A stretch of 64,000 nt of DNA, taken from positions 1 through 64,000 of the forward strand of contig NZ_SSOM01000019.1 in assembly GCF_029871235.1 (NCBI RefSeq), in the 5' to 3' direction. This DNA is from Pseudomonas sp. BN411 (GTDB lineage Bacteria > Pseudomonadota > Gammaproteobacteria > Pseudomonadales > Pseudomonadaceae). The notes under the pieces are model-generated. The model searched no databases and was not told where the DNA came from. It saw only the letters and a program-made list of their open reading frames with translations. The position numbers and the translations under genes were made by a program. Shown here piece by piece: positions 32,700 through 45,373 of the stretch (the first letter of the stretch is position 1; each line of letters starts with the position of its first letter).

Positions 32700-34067
32700 T
32701 TATTTGCCGATGCAGAAGCTGGAGAAGATGCGACCGAGCAGGTCGTCCGAGCTGAAGGCGCCGGTAATTTCACCCAGGGCTTGCTGGGCCTGGCGCAAGT
32801 CTTCTGCCAGCAGTTCGCCGGCGCCCGCCAGGGTGAGCTGGGAACGGCCATGATCGAGGAAGGCGTTAGCCTGGCGCAGGGCTTCCAGGTGGCGTCGGCG
32901 GGCGCTGAAGCTGCTTTCGGCCGTCTGTTCATAACCCATGCAGGCCTTGAGATGCTCGCGCAGGAGCTCCAGGCCGTCGCCTGAGCGGGCAGACAGGCTC
33001 AAGGTGACATGGCCGTCGTCGCTCACTTCCAGGCCTATGGATTCACCACTGAGGTCGGCCTTGTTGCGGATCAGGGTGACCTTGGCTGGATCGGGTTTCT
33101 GGTCAAGGAATTCAGGCCACAAGGCGAATGGATCGGCCGCCTCGGGAGCAGTAGCGTCGACCACCAGCAGCACACGATCTGCTTCGCCAATGGCCTTCAG
33201 GGCGCGCTCGACGCCAATCTTTTCCACATGGTCGTCGGTGTCGCGCAAGCCTGCTGTATCCACTACGTGCAGCGGCATCCCATCGATGTGGATATGTTCG
33301 CGCAGTACATCTCGCGTGGTGCCGGCGATGTCGGTGACGATGGCCGCCTCACGCCCCGCGAGGGCGTTCAACAGGCTGGATTTTCCAGCATTCGGACGTC
33401 CCGCGATCACTACTGTCATGCCGTCGCGCAACAACGCACCTTGCCCCGCCTCGCGGATGACTGTGGATAAATTTTCCCTCACACCATCAAGCAGGCGCAG
33501 AACGTGGCCATCGGCTAGAAAGTCGATCTCCTCCTCGGGAAAGTCGATCGCCGCTTCCACATAGATGCGTAGCTCGATCAGCTTTTCGGTCAGCTCGTGT
33601 ACCCGTTTGGAGAACGCGCCCTGTAGCGAGCGCAGGGCGTTACGTGCAGCCTGTTCGGAGCTGGCCTCGATGAGGTCGGCGATGGCCTCGGCCTGGGCCA
33701 GGTCGAGCTTGTCGTTGAGGAATGCGCGCTCGCTGAACTCGCCCGGGCGGGCTTGGCGAGCCCCAAGCTCCATGCAGCGGCGCACGAGCAAGTCGAGCAC
33801 CACGGGGCCGCCGTGGCCCTGCAGTTCGAAGACGTCTTCACCGGTGAAGGAGTTGGGGGCGGGGAAGTACAGGGCGATGCCCTGGTCCAGGGTTTGTCCG
33901 GCGCCATCGAGGAAAGGCCCGTAGTGGGCGAAGCGGGGCTTGGGGATCCGGCCGCTGATGGCTTCGGCTATCCGCGCGGCGTGTGGCCCGGATACGCGGA
34001 CGATTCCTACCCCGCCACGACCCTGGGCGGTGGCGACGGCGGCGATGGTTTCACGGACAGGATTCAT
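32700..34067 (-). CDS. mnmE: tRNA modification GTPase MnmE
   Basis: A 455-residue GTPase (TrmE), partner of MnmG. The N-terminal tetrahydrofolate-binding domain starts [27 protein letters not shown]. The inserted G domain has G1 [15 protein letters not shown] (about residue 223 on), [10 protein letters not shown] (G3) and NKAD (G4), and the C-terminal catalytic CIGK box ends the protein. Here it is separated from mnmG by the DnaA-box region, not directly joined. Confidence 0.97.
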   Translation of the reverse strand: MNPVRETIAAVATAQGRGGVGIVRVSGPHAARIAEAISGRIPKPRFAHYGPFLDGAGQTLDQGIALYFPAPNSFTGEDVFELQGHGGPVVLDLLVRRCMELGARQARPGEFSERAFLNDKLDLAQAEAIADLIEASSEQAARNALRSLQGAFSKRVHELTEKLIELRIYVEAAIDFPEEEIDFLADGHVLRLLDGVRENLSTVIREAGQGALLRDGMTVVIAGRPNAGKSSLLNALAGREAAIVTDIAGTTRDVLREHIHIDGMPLHVVDTAGLRDTDDHVEKIGVERALKAIGEADRVLLVVDATAPEAADPFALWPEFLDQKPDPAKVTLIRNKADLSGESIGLEVSDDGHVTLSLSARSGDGLELLREHLKACMGYEQTAESSFSARRRHLEALRQANAFLDHGRSQLTLAGAGELLAEDLRQAQQALGEITGAFSSDDLLGRIFSSFCIGK

Positions 34068-34102
34068 CTGTGGATACCTTGAGGTCTGCGGATGGCGGAT
34101 AG

Positions 34103-34129
34103 CAAGACGCCCCCAGAGGGGGCGTCTTG
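34103..34129 (-). terminator. strong hairpin between yidC and mnmE
   Basis: A perfect 12-bp stem (CAAGACGCCCCC / GGGGGCGTCTTG) with an AGA loop, 23 bases after the yidC stop. Only a weak T-rich tail follows, so termination may be partial and allow read-through to mnmE. Confidence 0.6.
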
Positions 34130-34151
34130 TTCAAGCTGACTGGCGTCGCTG

Positions 34152-35831
34152 TCAGGCTGCTGCCTTCTTGCTGGCCGCCTCGATCTGCCGCGTAATGTAC
34201 CACTGCTGCGCGATCGACAGGACGTTGTTGACCACCCAGTACAGGACCAGGCCAGCCGGGAACCACAGGAAGAAGAAGGTGAAGATGATCGGCATCAGCT
34301 TCAGTACCTTGGCCTGCATGGGGTCCGGCGGAGTCGGGTTCAGCTGCTGCTGGATGAACATGGTGGCGCCCATGATGATCGGCAGGATGAAGAACGGATC
34401 CTTGATCGACAGGTCGGTGATCCAGAACATCCACGGGGCCTGGCGCATGTCCACGCTTTCCAGCAGAACCCAGTAGAGCGCGAGGAAGACCGGCATCTGT
34501 ACCAGGATCGGCAGGCAGCCGCCCAGCGGGTTGATCTTCTCCTTCTTGTACAGCTCCATCATCGCCTGGGACATCTTCTGGCGATCATCACCGAACTGTT
34601 CCTTCAGCGCTTGCAGCTTCGGCGACACGGCACGCATGCGCGCCATGGATTTGTAGCTGGCGGCCGAAAGCGGGAAGAAGGCGCCCTTGATCAGGATGGT
34701 CAGGACGATGATGGACCAGCCCCAGTTGCCGAGCAGGCTGTGGATATGTTGCAGCAGCCAGAAGATCGGCTGGGCGATGAACCACAGGAAGCCGTAGTCG
34801 ACGGTCAGTTCCAGGCCCGGGGACAGTTCCTTCAGGTGATTCTGGACTTTCGGGCCGGCGTACAGGGTGGCGGAGGTTTCGGCGGAGGCGCCGGCCGGAA
34901 CGTTCAGCGAGGAACCCACGAGGCCAACGATGTAGTTGCCCTTGGAGTCCTTGCGAGTCTGAATGACGTTGTTCTGGTCCTTGCTCGCGACCCACGCGGT
35001 CACGAAGTAGTGCTGCAGCCAGGCAACCCAGCCGCCCTGGACGGTTTCCTTGAAGGGCTGCTTGTCCATGTCCTTCATGGAGATCTTTTTGTACGGCTCG
35101 TCCGGGGTCCAGACCGCAGCGCCCAGGTAGGTGGATACGCCGGTAGCGGTGGTGGAGGACGGGTCGGCACTGGAGTCACGTTTCAGCTGTGCGTACATGC
35201 TGCCGGTCCAGGGCTGGGCGCTCTGGTTGTCGATCTTGTACGACACCTGCAGCTCGTACTTGCCGCGATTCAGGGTGAAACGCTTGGTGTAGTTGACGCC
35301 AGCTTCGCTGAAGGTCAGGTCCACGACCAGCTGCTCCTGGCCATCGGCCAGTTTGTAGCTGCGTTGAGTGGCGCTGTACAGCGGGCGGCCATTGGCGCGG
35401 GCATCCGGGCCATTGGCACCGACCAGGCCGCTTTGTGCCTGGTAAAGACGCTCGCCGCCGTTGTCGAACAGCTGGAACGGCACGTCAGGACGGTCCTGGC
35501 GGCGCGGGAACTTCGGCAGGGTCAGCTGGACGATGTCACCGCCGTTCGGGTCGATGGCCAGATTGAGCACATCGGTTTCAACGCGGATCAGGTCGCTGCT
35601 GGGCGCTACCTGGGTGACTGCCGGCTCGTTGCGCTCGGCATTGGCGGCAGTCGGAACGTCGTCGCTGGACTTGGCGGTTGCGGTGTCGTCCGGCAGGGTC
35701 GCTTGAGCGCTGTTTGCGCTGGTGCCCGCGGTCGGCAGGGCGGCTTGACCGTAGTCCTGGTTCCACTGGAGAACCATGAGGTAGGACACGATTGCCAGGG
35801 CGACGATCAGGATCGAGCGTTGAATATCCAT
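34152..35831 (-). CDS. yidC: membrane protein insertase YidC
   Basis: A 559-residue inner-membrane insertase. The N-terminal membrane anchor (MDIQRSILIVALAIVSYLMVL) is followed by a large periplasmic beta-sandwich domain (about residues 55-330). The conserved five-helix core includes the positively charged groove Arg region (YKSMARMRAVSPKLQALKEQFGDD), GGCLPILVQMPVFLALYWVL and the end IEAASKKAAA. It inserts Fo c subunit and other proteins. It starts 2 bp after the yidD stop, within the rpmH-rnpA-yidD-yidC cluster. Confidence 0.97.
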   Translation of the reverse strand: MDIQRSILIVALAIVSYLMVLQWNQDYGQAALPTAGTSANSAQATLPDDTATAKSSDDVPTAANAERNEPAVTQVAPSSDLIRVETDVLNLAIDPNGGDIVQLTLPKFPRRQDRPDVPFQLFDNGGERLYQAQSGLVGANGPDARANGRPLYSATQRSYKLADGQEQLVVDLTFSEAGVNYTKRFTLNRGKYELQVSYKIDNQSAQPWTGSMYAQLKRDSSADPSSTTATGVSTYLGAAVWTPDEPYKKISMKDMDKQPFKETVQGGWVAWLQHYFVTAWVASKDQNNVIQTRKDSKGNYIVGLVGSSLNVPAGASAETSATLYAGPKVQNHLKELSPGLELTVDYGFLWFIAQPIFWLLQHIHSLLGNWGWSIIVLTILIKGAFFPLSAASYKSMARMRAVSPKLQALKEQFGDDRQKMSQAMMELYKKEKINPLGGCLPILVQMPVFLALYWVLLESVDMRQAPWMFWITDLSIKDPFFILPIIMGATMFIQQQLNPTPPDPMQAKVLKLMPIIFTFFFLWFPAGLVLYWVVNNVLSIAQQWYITRQIEAASKKAAA

Positions 35832-35833
35832 GA

Positions 35834-36079
35834 TTACTCGGCCATCGAAGAGGATTGGGAAGTGTTGGCGGGTGGCACCGGGTCATAGCCGCCCGGATTC
35901 CACGGATGACAACGGCCCAGCCGACGCAAGGTCAGCCAGCCGCCTCGCAGGACGCCATGCTGTTCGATGGCTTCCAGCGCGTAGCAGGAACAACTGGGAT
36001 AGAAACGACAGTGACTGGCCATCAGTGGGCTGATGGCGTAGCGGTAAAACTGGATCGGAGCGAGGGCCAGTTTACGCAT
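35834..36079 (-). CDS. yidD: membrane protein insertion efficiency factor YidD
   Basis: An 81-residue small protein with an amphipathic N-terminal helix ([16 protein letters not shown]) and the family's conserved [19 protein letters not shown] block, then [17 protein letters not shown]. It assists YidC-dependent membrane insertion. Its ATG at 36079 overlaps the end of rnpA by 8 bases, as is common in this cluster. Confidence 0.95.
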   Translation of the reverse strand: MRKLALAPIQFYRYAISPLMASHCRFYPSCSCYALEAIEQHGVLRGGWLTLRRLGRCHPWNPGGYDPVPPANTSQSSSMAE

Positions 36080-36476
36080 GGGGACTGTCGGACACCCCTG
36101 ATCCGGTTGGTGGTTCAGGGCGAGCCCGGCTGCGCGCTAGACGCTTCCAGAGTTTGCCGAACTGATGTTGCAGCTCGGGATTCTCCAGGTCGCCAATGCC
36201 TTTGCGCGCCACGATCACGATATCCCAACCGGCCAGCAACTCAAGGTTATGGCGGAAGGATTCGCGAATCTGACGCTTGAGGCGATTGCGCTCTACGGAG
36301 AGCTTGACGCTCTTCTTGCCGATCACCAGACCCAGGCGGGGATGATCGAGACCGTTGTCGCGCGCGAGGAGCAGGACGTGCTTGCCGGGAACCTTCCCGG
36401 TCGGTGAGTCGAAGACTGCCTTGAATTGTCGGGGAACCAGCAGACGCTTTTCCCGACCGAAGCCCTGACTCACCAC
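36072..36476 (-). CDS. rnpA: ribonuclease P protein component
   Basis: A 134-residue basic protein that binds the RNase P RNA to mature tRNA 5' ends. The signature is [15 protein letters not shown] with upstream [15 protein letters not shown], and the N-terminus has the conserved [13 protein letters not shown]. The start is GTG 36476 (a second GTG follows at once); the P. aeruginosa protein has the same MVS start. It lies 13 bp after rpmH. Confidence 0.96.
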   Translation of the reverse strand: MVSQGFGREKRLLVPRQFKAVFDSPTGKVPGKHVLLLARDNGLDHPRLGLVIGKKSVKLSVERNRLKRQIRESFRHNLELLAGWDIVIVARKGIGDLENPELQHQFGKLWKRLARSRARPEPPTGSGVSDSPHA

Positions 36477-36489
36477 CCGTTCCGGATAA

Positions 36490-36624
36490 TCAGACGGTCA
36501 GGCGCTTGCGGCCCTTGGCGCGACGACGCGACAGGACTTGACGGCCGTTCTTGGTGGCCATGCGGGCACGGAAACCGTGGGTGCGAGCGCGCTTGATGGT
36601 GCTGGGTTGGAAAGTGCGTTTCAT
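36490..36624 (-). CDS. rpmH: ribosomal protein bL34
   Basis: A 44-residue, highly basic protein of the large ribosomal subunit: [18 protein letters not shown]...[23 protein letters not shown]-type sequence, complete. Short and easily missed. It heads the rpmH-rnpA-yidD-yidC transcript, from a clear sigma-70 promoter at 36684-36712, and is divergent from dnaA across oriC. Confidence 0.98.
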
Positions 36625-37150
36625 GATGCTTTACCTGGTGGTCACTACGGGCCGGAAGTGGCCCCCGTTTAAAGAGACCGGCAATTCTAGTGAAACGGTG
36701 CGGGCAGGTCAATTTCCAACCAGTGCCGTCGAGCGAAAGAATATAAAAGGAAGGAATTTTTAAAGAAAGGCTGGTTGTGTTTTTTAAAGCTGGGCCCCGG
36801 GTCTGCCTGTGGAAAACTCATCGGGGCCCGCATGCTGCCTGTTGATGAGCTTACTAACAACCCTGTCGAAAATCGGTTATTCGGCTGTGGGGTTTCTGGG
36901 TGGAAGCTGGGGGCGAATCGTCGATTTACCCACAGGCAGGTTGTTCATGACGTTTTCCCCAAGGCTGAAAGGGTGGTTATCGCATGGTTATCCACAAGAT
37001 TCATGCCAATCAAAGGGAGATCTGGCGCGGTGAATAACGCATTGATTTTATTCAACCATTGGCCATCTTTCGTGTGGATAACTCTCCCCGTGGCAGCTAC
37101 AATGACGGCTGTTTTTTGCGTCCGGCACCTTTCCGACTTGGGGGATATCC
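36625..37150. other. oriC: oriC region between rpmH and dnaA
   Basis: Gene-free stretch with the expected origin features. Perfect DnaA boxes lie at 36988-36996 (TTATCCACA) and 37073-37081 (complement). Near matches are at 36926-36934 (TTACCCACA) and 36808-36816 (TTTTCCACA complement), with weaker ones such as TTATTCAAC near 37050. An A/T-rich tract is at about 36737-36787. Pseudomonas origins are known to lie between rpmH and dnaA. Confidence 0.88.
36684..36712 (-). promoter_or_regulatory. sigma-70 promoter of the rpmH operon
   Basis: On the minus strand, -35 TTGACC (36707-36712) and -10 TAGAAT (36684-36689) are separated by exactly 17 bp, about 60 bases upstream of the rpmH start. Confidence 0.8.
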
Positions 37151-38614
37151 GTGTCAGTGGAACTTTGGCAGCAGTGCGTGGAACTCCTGCGCGATGAGCT
37201 GCCTGCCCAGCAATTCAACACCTGGATCCGCCCATTGCAGGTTGAAGCCGATGGAGACGAACTGCGCGTGTACGCGCCGAACCGGTTCGTGCTCGATTGG
37301 GTCAACGAGAAGTACATGGGGCGGCTCCTCGAGTTGCTCGGCGAACGGGGCAATGGCATGGCGCCTGCCCTTTCCTTATTAATAGGCAGCAAGCGCAGCC
37401 CGGCTCCGCGGAAGGCTCCGCCTCCCCCGCCACCGGTCATGGCGCCGCCCCCGCCTGCTCCAGTCGCACCGCCGCAGATGCGCATCGAGACCGTGGAAGA
37501 AACCCGCGACAACCTCGATCCGTTGGCTTCTGTCGTGCCCGCACCGGCGATTCGGACCGAGCGCTCCGTACAGGTGGAAGGTGCGCTCAAGCACACCAGC
37601 TACCTGAACCGTACCTTCACCTTCGAGAATTTCGTCGAGGGCAAGTCGAACCAGCTGGCCCGCGCTGCGGCCTGGCAGGTAGCGGACAATCCGAAGCACG
37701 GCTACAACCCGCTGTTCCTCTACGGCGGCGTTGGTCTCGGCAAGACTCACCTGATGCATGCTGTGGGTAACCATCTGCTGAAGAAGAATCCGAATGCCAA
37801 GGTGGTTTACCTGCATTCCGAGCGCTTCGTTGCGGACATGGTCAAGGCCCTCCAGCTCAATGCCATCAACGAGTTCAAGCGTTTCTACCGCTCTGTGGAC
37901 GCGCTGCTGATCGACGACATCCAGTTCTTTGCCCGCAAGGAGCGCTCGCAGGAAGAGTTTTTCCACACCTTCAACGCCTTGTTGGAAGGTGGTCAGCAGG
38001 TGATTCTCACCAGCGACCGCTATCCGAAGGAAATCGAAGGCCTGGAAGAACGCCTGAAATCCCGCTTCGGCTGGGGTCTGACGGTGGCCGTCGAACCGCC
38101 GGAGCTGGAAACCCGCGTCGCGATCCTGATGAAGAAGGCCGAGCAGGCCAAGGTCGAACTGCCCCACGATGCCGCGTTCTTCATTGCCCAGCGCATCCGC
38201 TCCAACGTGCGCGAACTCGAAGGTGCGCTCAAGCGCGTGATCGCCCACGCCCACTTCATGGGCCGGGATATCACCATCGAGCTGATTCGCGAGTCGCTGA
38301 AGGACCTGCTGGCCCTGCAGGACAAGCTGGTCAGCATCGACAATATCCAGCGCACCGTAGTCGAGTACTACAAGATCAAGATGTCCGACATGCTGTCCAA
38401 GCGCCGCTCGCGCTCGGTGGCTCGGCCACGGCAGGTTGCCATGGCGTTGTCCAAGGAACTGACCAACCACAGCCTGCCTGAAATCGGCGATGCATTCGGC
38501 GGACGAGACCACACCACGGTGCTCCACGCCTGTCGTAAGATTGCGCAATTAAGGGAATCCGACGCGGATATCCGCGAGGATTACAAGAATCTGCTGCGTA
38601 CATTGACCACCTGA
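37151..38614 (+). CDS. dnaA: chromosomal replication initiator DnaA
   Basis: A 487-residue AAA+ initiator. Domain I ([28 protein letters not shown]) is followed by a Pro-rich linker (residues about 80-110, [19 protein letters not shown]). The AAA+ domain has Walker [17 protein letters not shown] (about residue 192) and Walker [11 protein letters not shown]-terminal domain IV carries the DnaA-box signature [17 protein letters not shown] 37151 start. It opens dnaA-dnaN-recF-gyrB. Confidence 0.98.
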   Translation: MSVELWQQCVELLRDELPAQQFNTWIRPLQVEADGDELRVYAPNRFVLDWVNEKYMGRLLELLGERGNGMAPALSLLIGSKRSPAPRKAPPPPPPVMAPPPPAPVAPPQMRIETVEETRDNLDPLASVVPAPAIRTERSVQVEGALKHTSYLNRTFTFENFVEGKSNQLARAAAWQVADNPKHGYNPLFLYGGVGLGKTHLMHAVGNHLLKKNPNAKVVYLHSERFVADMVKALQLNAINEFKRFYRSVDALLIDDIQFFARKERSQEEFFHTFNALLEGGQQVILTSDRYPKEIEGLEERLKSRFGWGLTVAVEPPELETRVAILMKKAEQAKVELPHDAAFFIAQRIRSNVRELEGALKRVIAHAHFMGRDITIELIRESLKDLLALQDKLVSIDNIQRTVVEYYKIKMSDMLSKRRSRSVARPRQVAMALSKELTNHSLPEIGDAFGGRDHTTVLHACRKIAQLRESDADIREDYKNLLRTLTT

Positions 38615-38643
38615 TCGCAGCCCAAGAGGCAAGGGACTAGACC

Positions 38644-39747
38644 ATGCATTTCACAATTCAACGCGAAGCCCTGTTGAAACCCCTGCAACTGGTCGCCGGC
38701 GTCGTAGAGCGCCGCCAGACCTTGCCGGTCCTCTCCAACGTACTGCTGGTGGTCGAAGGCCAACAGCTGTCGTTGACCGGCACCGACCTCGAGGTCGAGC
38801 TGGTTGGGCGCGTTGCCCTGGAGGAGCCGGCGGAGCCAGGTGAGATCACTGTACCGGCGCGCAAGCTGATGGACATCTGCAAGAGCCTGCCGGGTGATGC
38901 GCTGATCGATATTCGCGTCGATGAGCAGAAGCTCCTGATCAAGGCAGGCCGCAGCCGATTCACCCTGTCCACCCTGCCGGCGAACGACTTCCCCACGGTG
39001 GAAGAAGGCCCGGGTTCGCTGAACTTCAGCCTGGTGCAGAGCAAGCTGCGCCGCCTGATCGAGCGCACCAGCTTCGCCATGGCCCAGCAGGACGTTCGTT
39101 ACTACCTCAATGGCATGCTGCTGGAAGTTAACGCCGGTATCCTGCGTGCTGTCGCTACCGATGGCCATCGCCTGGCGATGTGCGCCATGCAGGCGGGTAT
39201 CGAAGCCGCGGATCGCCACCAGGTGATCGTGCCGCGTAAAGGTATCCTCGAACTGGCGCGTCTCCTGACCGAACAGGATGGTGAGGTGCGTATCGTGCTC
39301 GGCCAGCACCACATCCGTGCTACCACCGGTGAGTTCACCTTTACTTCCAAGCTGGTCGACGGCAAGTTCCCGGACTATGAGCGTGTGCTGCCGCGTGGCG
39401 GCGACAAGCTCGTGGTGGGCGACCGTCAGGCGCTGCGTGAAGCATTCAGCCGGACTGCGATCCTCTCCAACGAGAAGTATCGTGGCATCCGCCTGACCCT
39501 GGCTTCCGGTCTGCTGAAAATCCAGGCCAACAACCCCGAGCAGGAAGAGGCCGAGGAAGAAGTCGCCGTTGAGTACGGTGGCAGCAATCTGGAAATCGGC
39601 TTCAACGTGAGCTATCTCCTGGACGTGCTGGGTGTGATGTCTACCGAACAGGTTCGCTTGATCCTGTCCGACGCCAACAGCAGCGCTCTGGTGCAGGAAG
39701 CTGATAACGACGATTCCTCGTACGTCGTAATGCCGATGCGCCTGTAA
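38644..39747 (+). CDS. dnaN: DNA polymerase III beta sliding clamp
   Basis: A 367-residue clamp with three repeated clamp domains; it starts [32 protein letters not shown] and ends [10 protein letters not shown], the standard beta-clamp terminus. It encircles DNA and tethers polymerase III. It lies 29 bp after dnaA and 7 bp before recF, in the usual operon. Confidence 0.98.
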   Translation: MHFTIQREALLKPLQLVAGVVERRQTLPVLSNVLLVVEGQQLSLTGTDLEVELVGRVALEEPAEPGEITVPARKLMDICKSLPGDALIDIRVDEQKLLIKAGRSRFTLSTLPANDFPTVEEGPGSLNFSLVQSKLRRLIERTSFAMAQQDVRYYLNGMLLEVNAGILRAVATDGHRLAMCAMQAGIEAADRHQVIVPRKGILELARLLTEQDGEVRIVLGQHHIRATTGEFTFTSKLVDGKFPDYERVLPRGGDKLVVGDRQALREAFSRTAILSNEKYRGIRLTLASGLLKIQANNPEQEEAEEEVAVEYGGSNLEIGFNVSYLLDVLGVMSTEQVRLILSDANSSALVQEADNDDSSYVVMPMRL

Positions 39748-39754
39748 CGACTCA

Positions 39755-43278
<3,524 letters not shown>

Positions 43279-43303
43279 CACAAGCTACGCCAGAAGAAGA
43301 AAC

Positions 43304-43328
43304 CCCCCGGCCAGTGCCGGGGGTTTTT
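43304..43328 (+). terminator. rho-independent terminator after gyrB
   Basis: CCCCCGGC (43304-43311) and GCCGGGGG (43316-43323) with a CAGT loop, followed by TTTTTG TTTTTG, 25 bases after the gyrB stop. Confidence 0.93.
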
Positions 43329-43434
43329 GTTTTTGAAAGGCGATAATTTCTGCCCGTTTCCCAAGAAAGGGACACGTGGTTTGTGCCATGGCGCGCTGCC
43401 AGAATAGTGCAGGACAGGTGGAGGAAATCCAGCG

Positions 43435-44289
43435 ATGCGCATCATCCTGAGCCGTAAAGGCTTCGATTCATCCGCTGGCGGTTGTCCGAGCCCGATCTTT
43501 CCGGATGGGCGACTCTGTTCATTACCCATTCCAGACCCGGAGTCTGCCATCTCCTTTGGTGATATCGCCTTTGACGGCATCAGCCTGGGTGACGTGGTGA
43601 ACGGACTGAATCGCGAGGCGGGCTGGCATCATCGGCGTGCACATCTGGACCCAGACCTGCGACCCGACGCCCTGCCCCGCCTACCGGGCTGGATGCCAAT
43701 GCTGGGCCAAAGCGGTAGCGCCCAAGGGCATTTGCGCAATGAGGGCGTTGCCGAGGGGGACCTGTTCCTTTTCTTCGGCTCCTTTCGTCCAGTCGAAGAA
43801 ACGAGGCATGGCGATTGGCGTTTCAGCCCCGGTCAGCCCGCCCGCCAGGTGATCTGGGGATGGTTGCAGGTTGGCGAGATTCTAAAGGTCGACGATGTAC
43901 CCACCGACGCGATGCCCTGGGCGCGCTACCACCCACACTTTGCCTACGGCCAGGACGCCAGCAATACCCTGTATGTGGCTACGGAAAGGCTTTGTCTCGA
44001 CGGTCTGTCGGAGTACGTTTCGGGAGCCGGAAACTTTCGGATCCTGGACGAGCGCCTGGTGCTGACGGCACCTGATTCGACGCTACAGACGCGCTGGCAG
44101 GTGCCGGCATGGTTTGCTCCCAGTGCAGAGCGATCAGGATTGAGCTTTCACCGGAATCCAAATCGATGGACCACTGCTGGTGATCGTTGCATGCTGAACA
44201 GTGCATATCGAGGCCAGGAGTTCGTCTTCGACACGCTCGGAGAGCAAGCGCCACTGGATTGGATCAAGGCGTTGCTCAGGGCGGCATGA
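43435..44289 (+). CDS. Nmad3-type protein (nucleotide modification associated domain 3)
   Basis: A 284-residue protein starting MRIILSRKGFDSSAGGCPSPIFPDGRLCSLPIPD, which I recognise as the pattern of the Nmad3 domain, predicted from genomic context to take part in modified-nucleotide or nucleic-acid-modification systems. Other conserved-looking blocks are HLDPDLRPDALPRLPGW, EGDLFLFFGSFRPVE and YATERLCL-type (TLYVATERLCLDG). GGAGGA lies a few bases before ATG 43435. No other modification gene is nearby: it stands alone between gyrB and the small-RNA locus. The molecular function is unproven. Confidence 0.75.
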   Translation: MRIILSRKGFDSSAGGCPSPIFPDGRLCSLPIPDPESAISFGDIAFDGISLGDVVNGLNREAGWHHRRAHLDPDLRPDALPRLPGWMPMLGQSGSAQGHLRNEGVAEGDLFLFFGSFRPVEETRHGDWRFSPGQPARQVIWGWLQVGEILKVDDVPTDAMPWARYHPHFAYGQDASNTLYVATERLCLDGLSEYVSGAGNFRILDERLVLTAPDSTLQTRWQVPAWFAPSAERSGLSFHRNPNRWTTAGDRCMLNSAYRGQEFVFDTLGEQAPLDWIKALLRAA

Positions 44290-44329
44290 AGCAACTGGTC
44301 GAGCGAGAAAATTCGTTCTACGGCAATGA

Positions 44330-44388
44330 GTTACATGCCGGAAACAGGGGGTAACACTCTGGCTGGGGAAGGGGGCTTCGAGTGTTAC
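44330..44388 (+). promoter_or_regulatory. candidate CbrB activator sites upstream of the sRNA
   Basis: GTTAC (44330-44334) and GTAAC (44351-44355), plus a further GTTAC (44384-44388), lie 120-180 bp upstream of the sigma-54 promoter. As I recall, CbrB recognises GTTAC/GTAAC half-sites. Position and orientation suit an enhancer. Confidence 0.5.
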
Positions 44389-44507
44389 CCACGACTCGGG
44401 CCGCGGGTACCCGGACGGGTCGTAAGGGAACATTTTAGGGCAAGGAATTGCGTTTATGAAATGAATGATTTTGATAACTTATTGATTTATAAGTGTTTTA
44501 TAAAAGT

Positions 44508-44523
44508 TGGCACGAGGTGTGCT
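44508..44523 (+). promoter_or_regulatory. sigma-54 (RpoN) promoter of the CrcZ-like RNA
   Basis: TGGCACGAGGTGTGCT matches the -24/-12 consensus TGGCAC-N5-TTGCW except one base, with GG and GC correctly spaced. Transcription should begin about 11-12 bases downstream, near 44533, at GCACAACAACAATAA, as in CrcZ. Confidence 0.85.
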
Positions 44524-44532
44524 CTATATATG

Positions 44533-44878
44533 GCACAACAACAATAAAAAGCTTCAAAAAGAAAGTTTTCGACTCTGACAAAACAACAACAACAGCCCAG
44601 AGAAGAAGCAAACCGATTTTTTTGGACAGGGTGTGCCGTTCCGCATCCGGTGACTGGAGCAATAGAACAATAAAACTACCTCAAGGTAGCGGCGCTCTGG
44701 TTGGTTCAGAAATGACGATGGCATGATCAGCGTCCAAAAAAATCCGTTTGCCCTCGGTCCATGTTGGGACCAGCCAATTCTGGCTCGCTAGTAGCCAGTA
44801 GCGAAGAACAACAACGAATACTTAATAAGAACAACAACAAGAATGAAAAACCATTTGAGGGGAGCTTCGGCTCCCCTC
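44533..44878 (+). ncRNA. CrcZ/CrcY/CrcX-family small RNA that titrates Hfq/Crc
   Basis: A gene-free, A-rich segment of about 346 bases. Its predicted 5' end, GCACAACAACAATAA, is like the start of P. aeruginosa CrcZ as I remember it. About five A-rich CA motifs (AACAACAA/AACAATAA) occur near 44535, 44580, 44666, 44808 and 44830, the Hfq-Crc target pattern. It closes with a 9-bp GAGGGGAGC/GCTCCCCTC stem and a TTCG tetraloop (44857-44878). A sigma-54 promoter and possible CbrB sites lie upstream. Such RNAs relieve carbon catabolite repression by sequestering Hfq/Crc. Which family member it is cannot be said from one locus. Confidence 0.82.
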
Positions 44879-45044
44879 AGTGCTTTCCGGCTTTCGTAAA
44901 CTTCCCTTTCCTCCATCTCCCAGCTCATTCAGATAGCGTGCTCTCGCTCGTTCTGCGCTCGGGATGGGGCGTGGGCGTGCGTGGCTGGGAAGCGTAGTCT
45001 GGAACGGCTTGCAGAGGCCCTGGAGGCCCTAGAGGAGAAGTGGG

Positions 45045-45239
45045 ATGGACGAGCACCAGGAAGATGCACCGAGCATCACCGATGAAGAAATTGGCGCCTA
45101 CATGATGCGGCAGCTGCGGTCGGGGCGGGTCAAGGCGTCGGTGTTGGTGGTGCTGACCGAGAAGACCTTCCCAGGCGTTGCTCGCGAGCGGATCATCCGC
45201 TGCTTCAACGCCCTCGATTCGAAGTATCTGAAGGGATAG
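45045..45239 (+). CDS. small conserved-looking hypothetical protein
   Basis: A 64-residue acidic-to-basic helical protein: [64 protein letters not shown] lies 4-12 bases before ATG 45045, so translation is likely. No membrane segment or known domain. It sits alone between the CrcZ-like RNA and convergent plsC; a small DNA- or protein-binding role is possible but unknown. Confidence 0.7.
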   Translation: MDEHQEDAPSITDEEIGAYMMRQLRSGRVKASVLVVLTEKTFPGVARERIIRCFNALDSKYLKG

Positions 45240-45373
45240 CGCTGGTGCCTTGCGAGAAATCGTTATGCACTTTCTCGCTAAGCTTTATTGTGAAACGCAA
45301 AGCCTTGTAAATCAGGGGCTTGAGCTGTGATTTCGGCGATTCGCCAAAATTTTGTTCACAGCTTATCCACAGA

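Noticed and set aside
45300-45373. TTATCCACA and TTGTTCACA near the plsC end as an origin element
   Set aside because: Only two boxes and no A/T-rich unwinding tract; DnaA boxes are frequent throughout this origin-proximal region.
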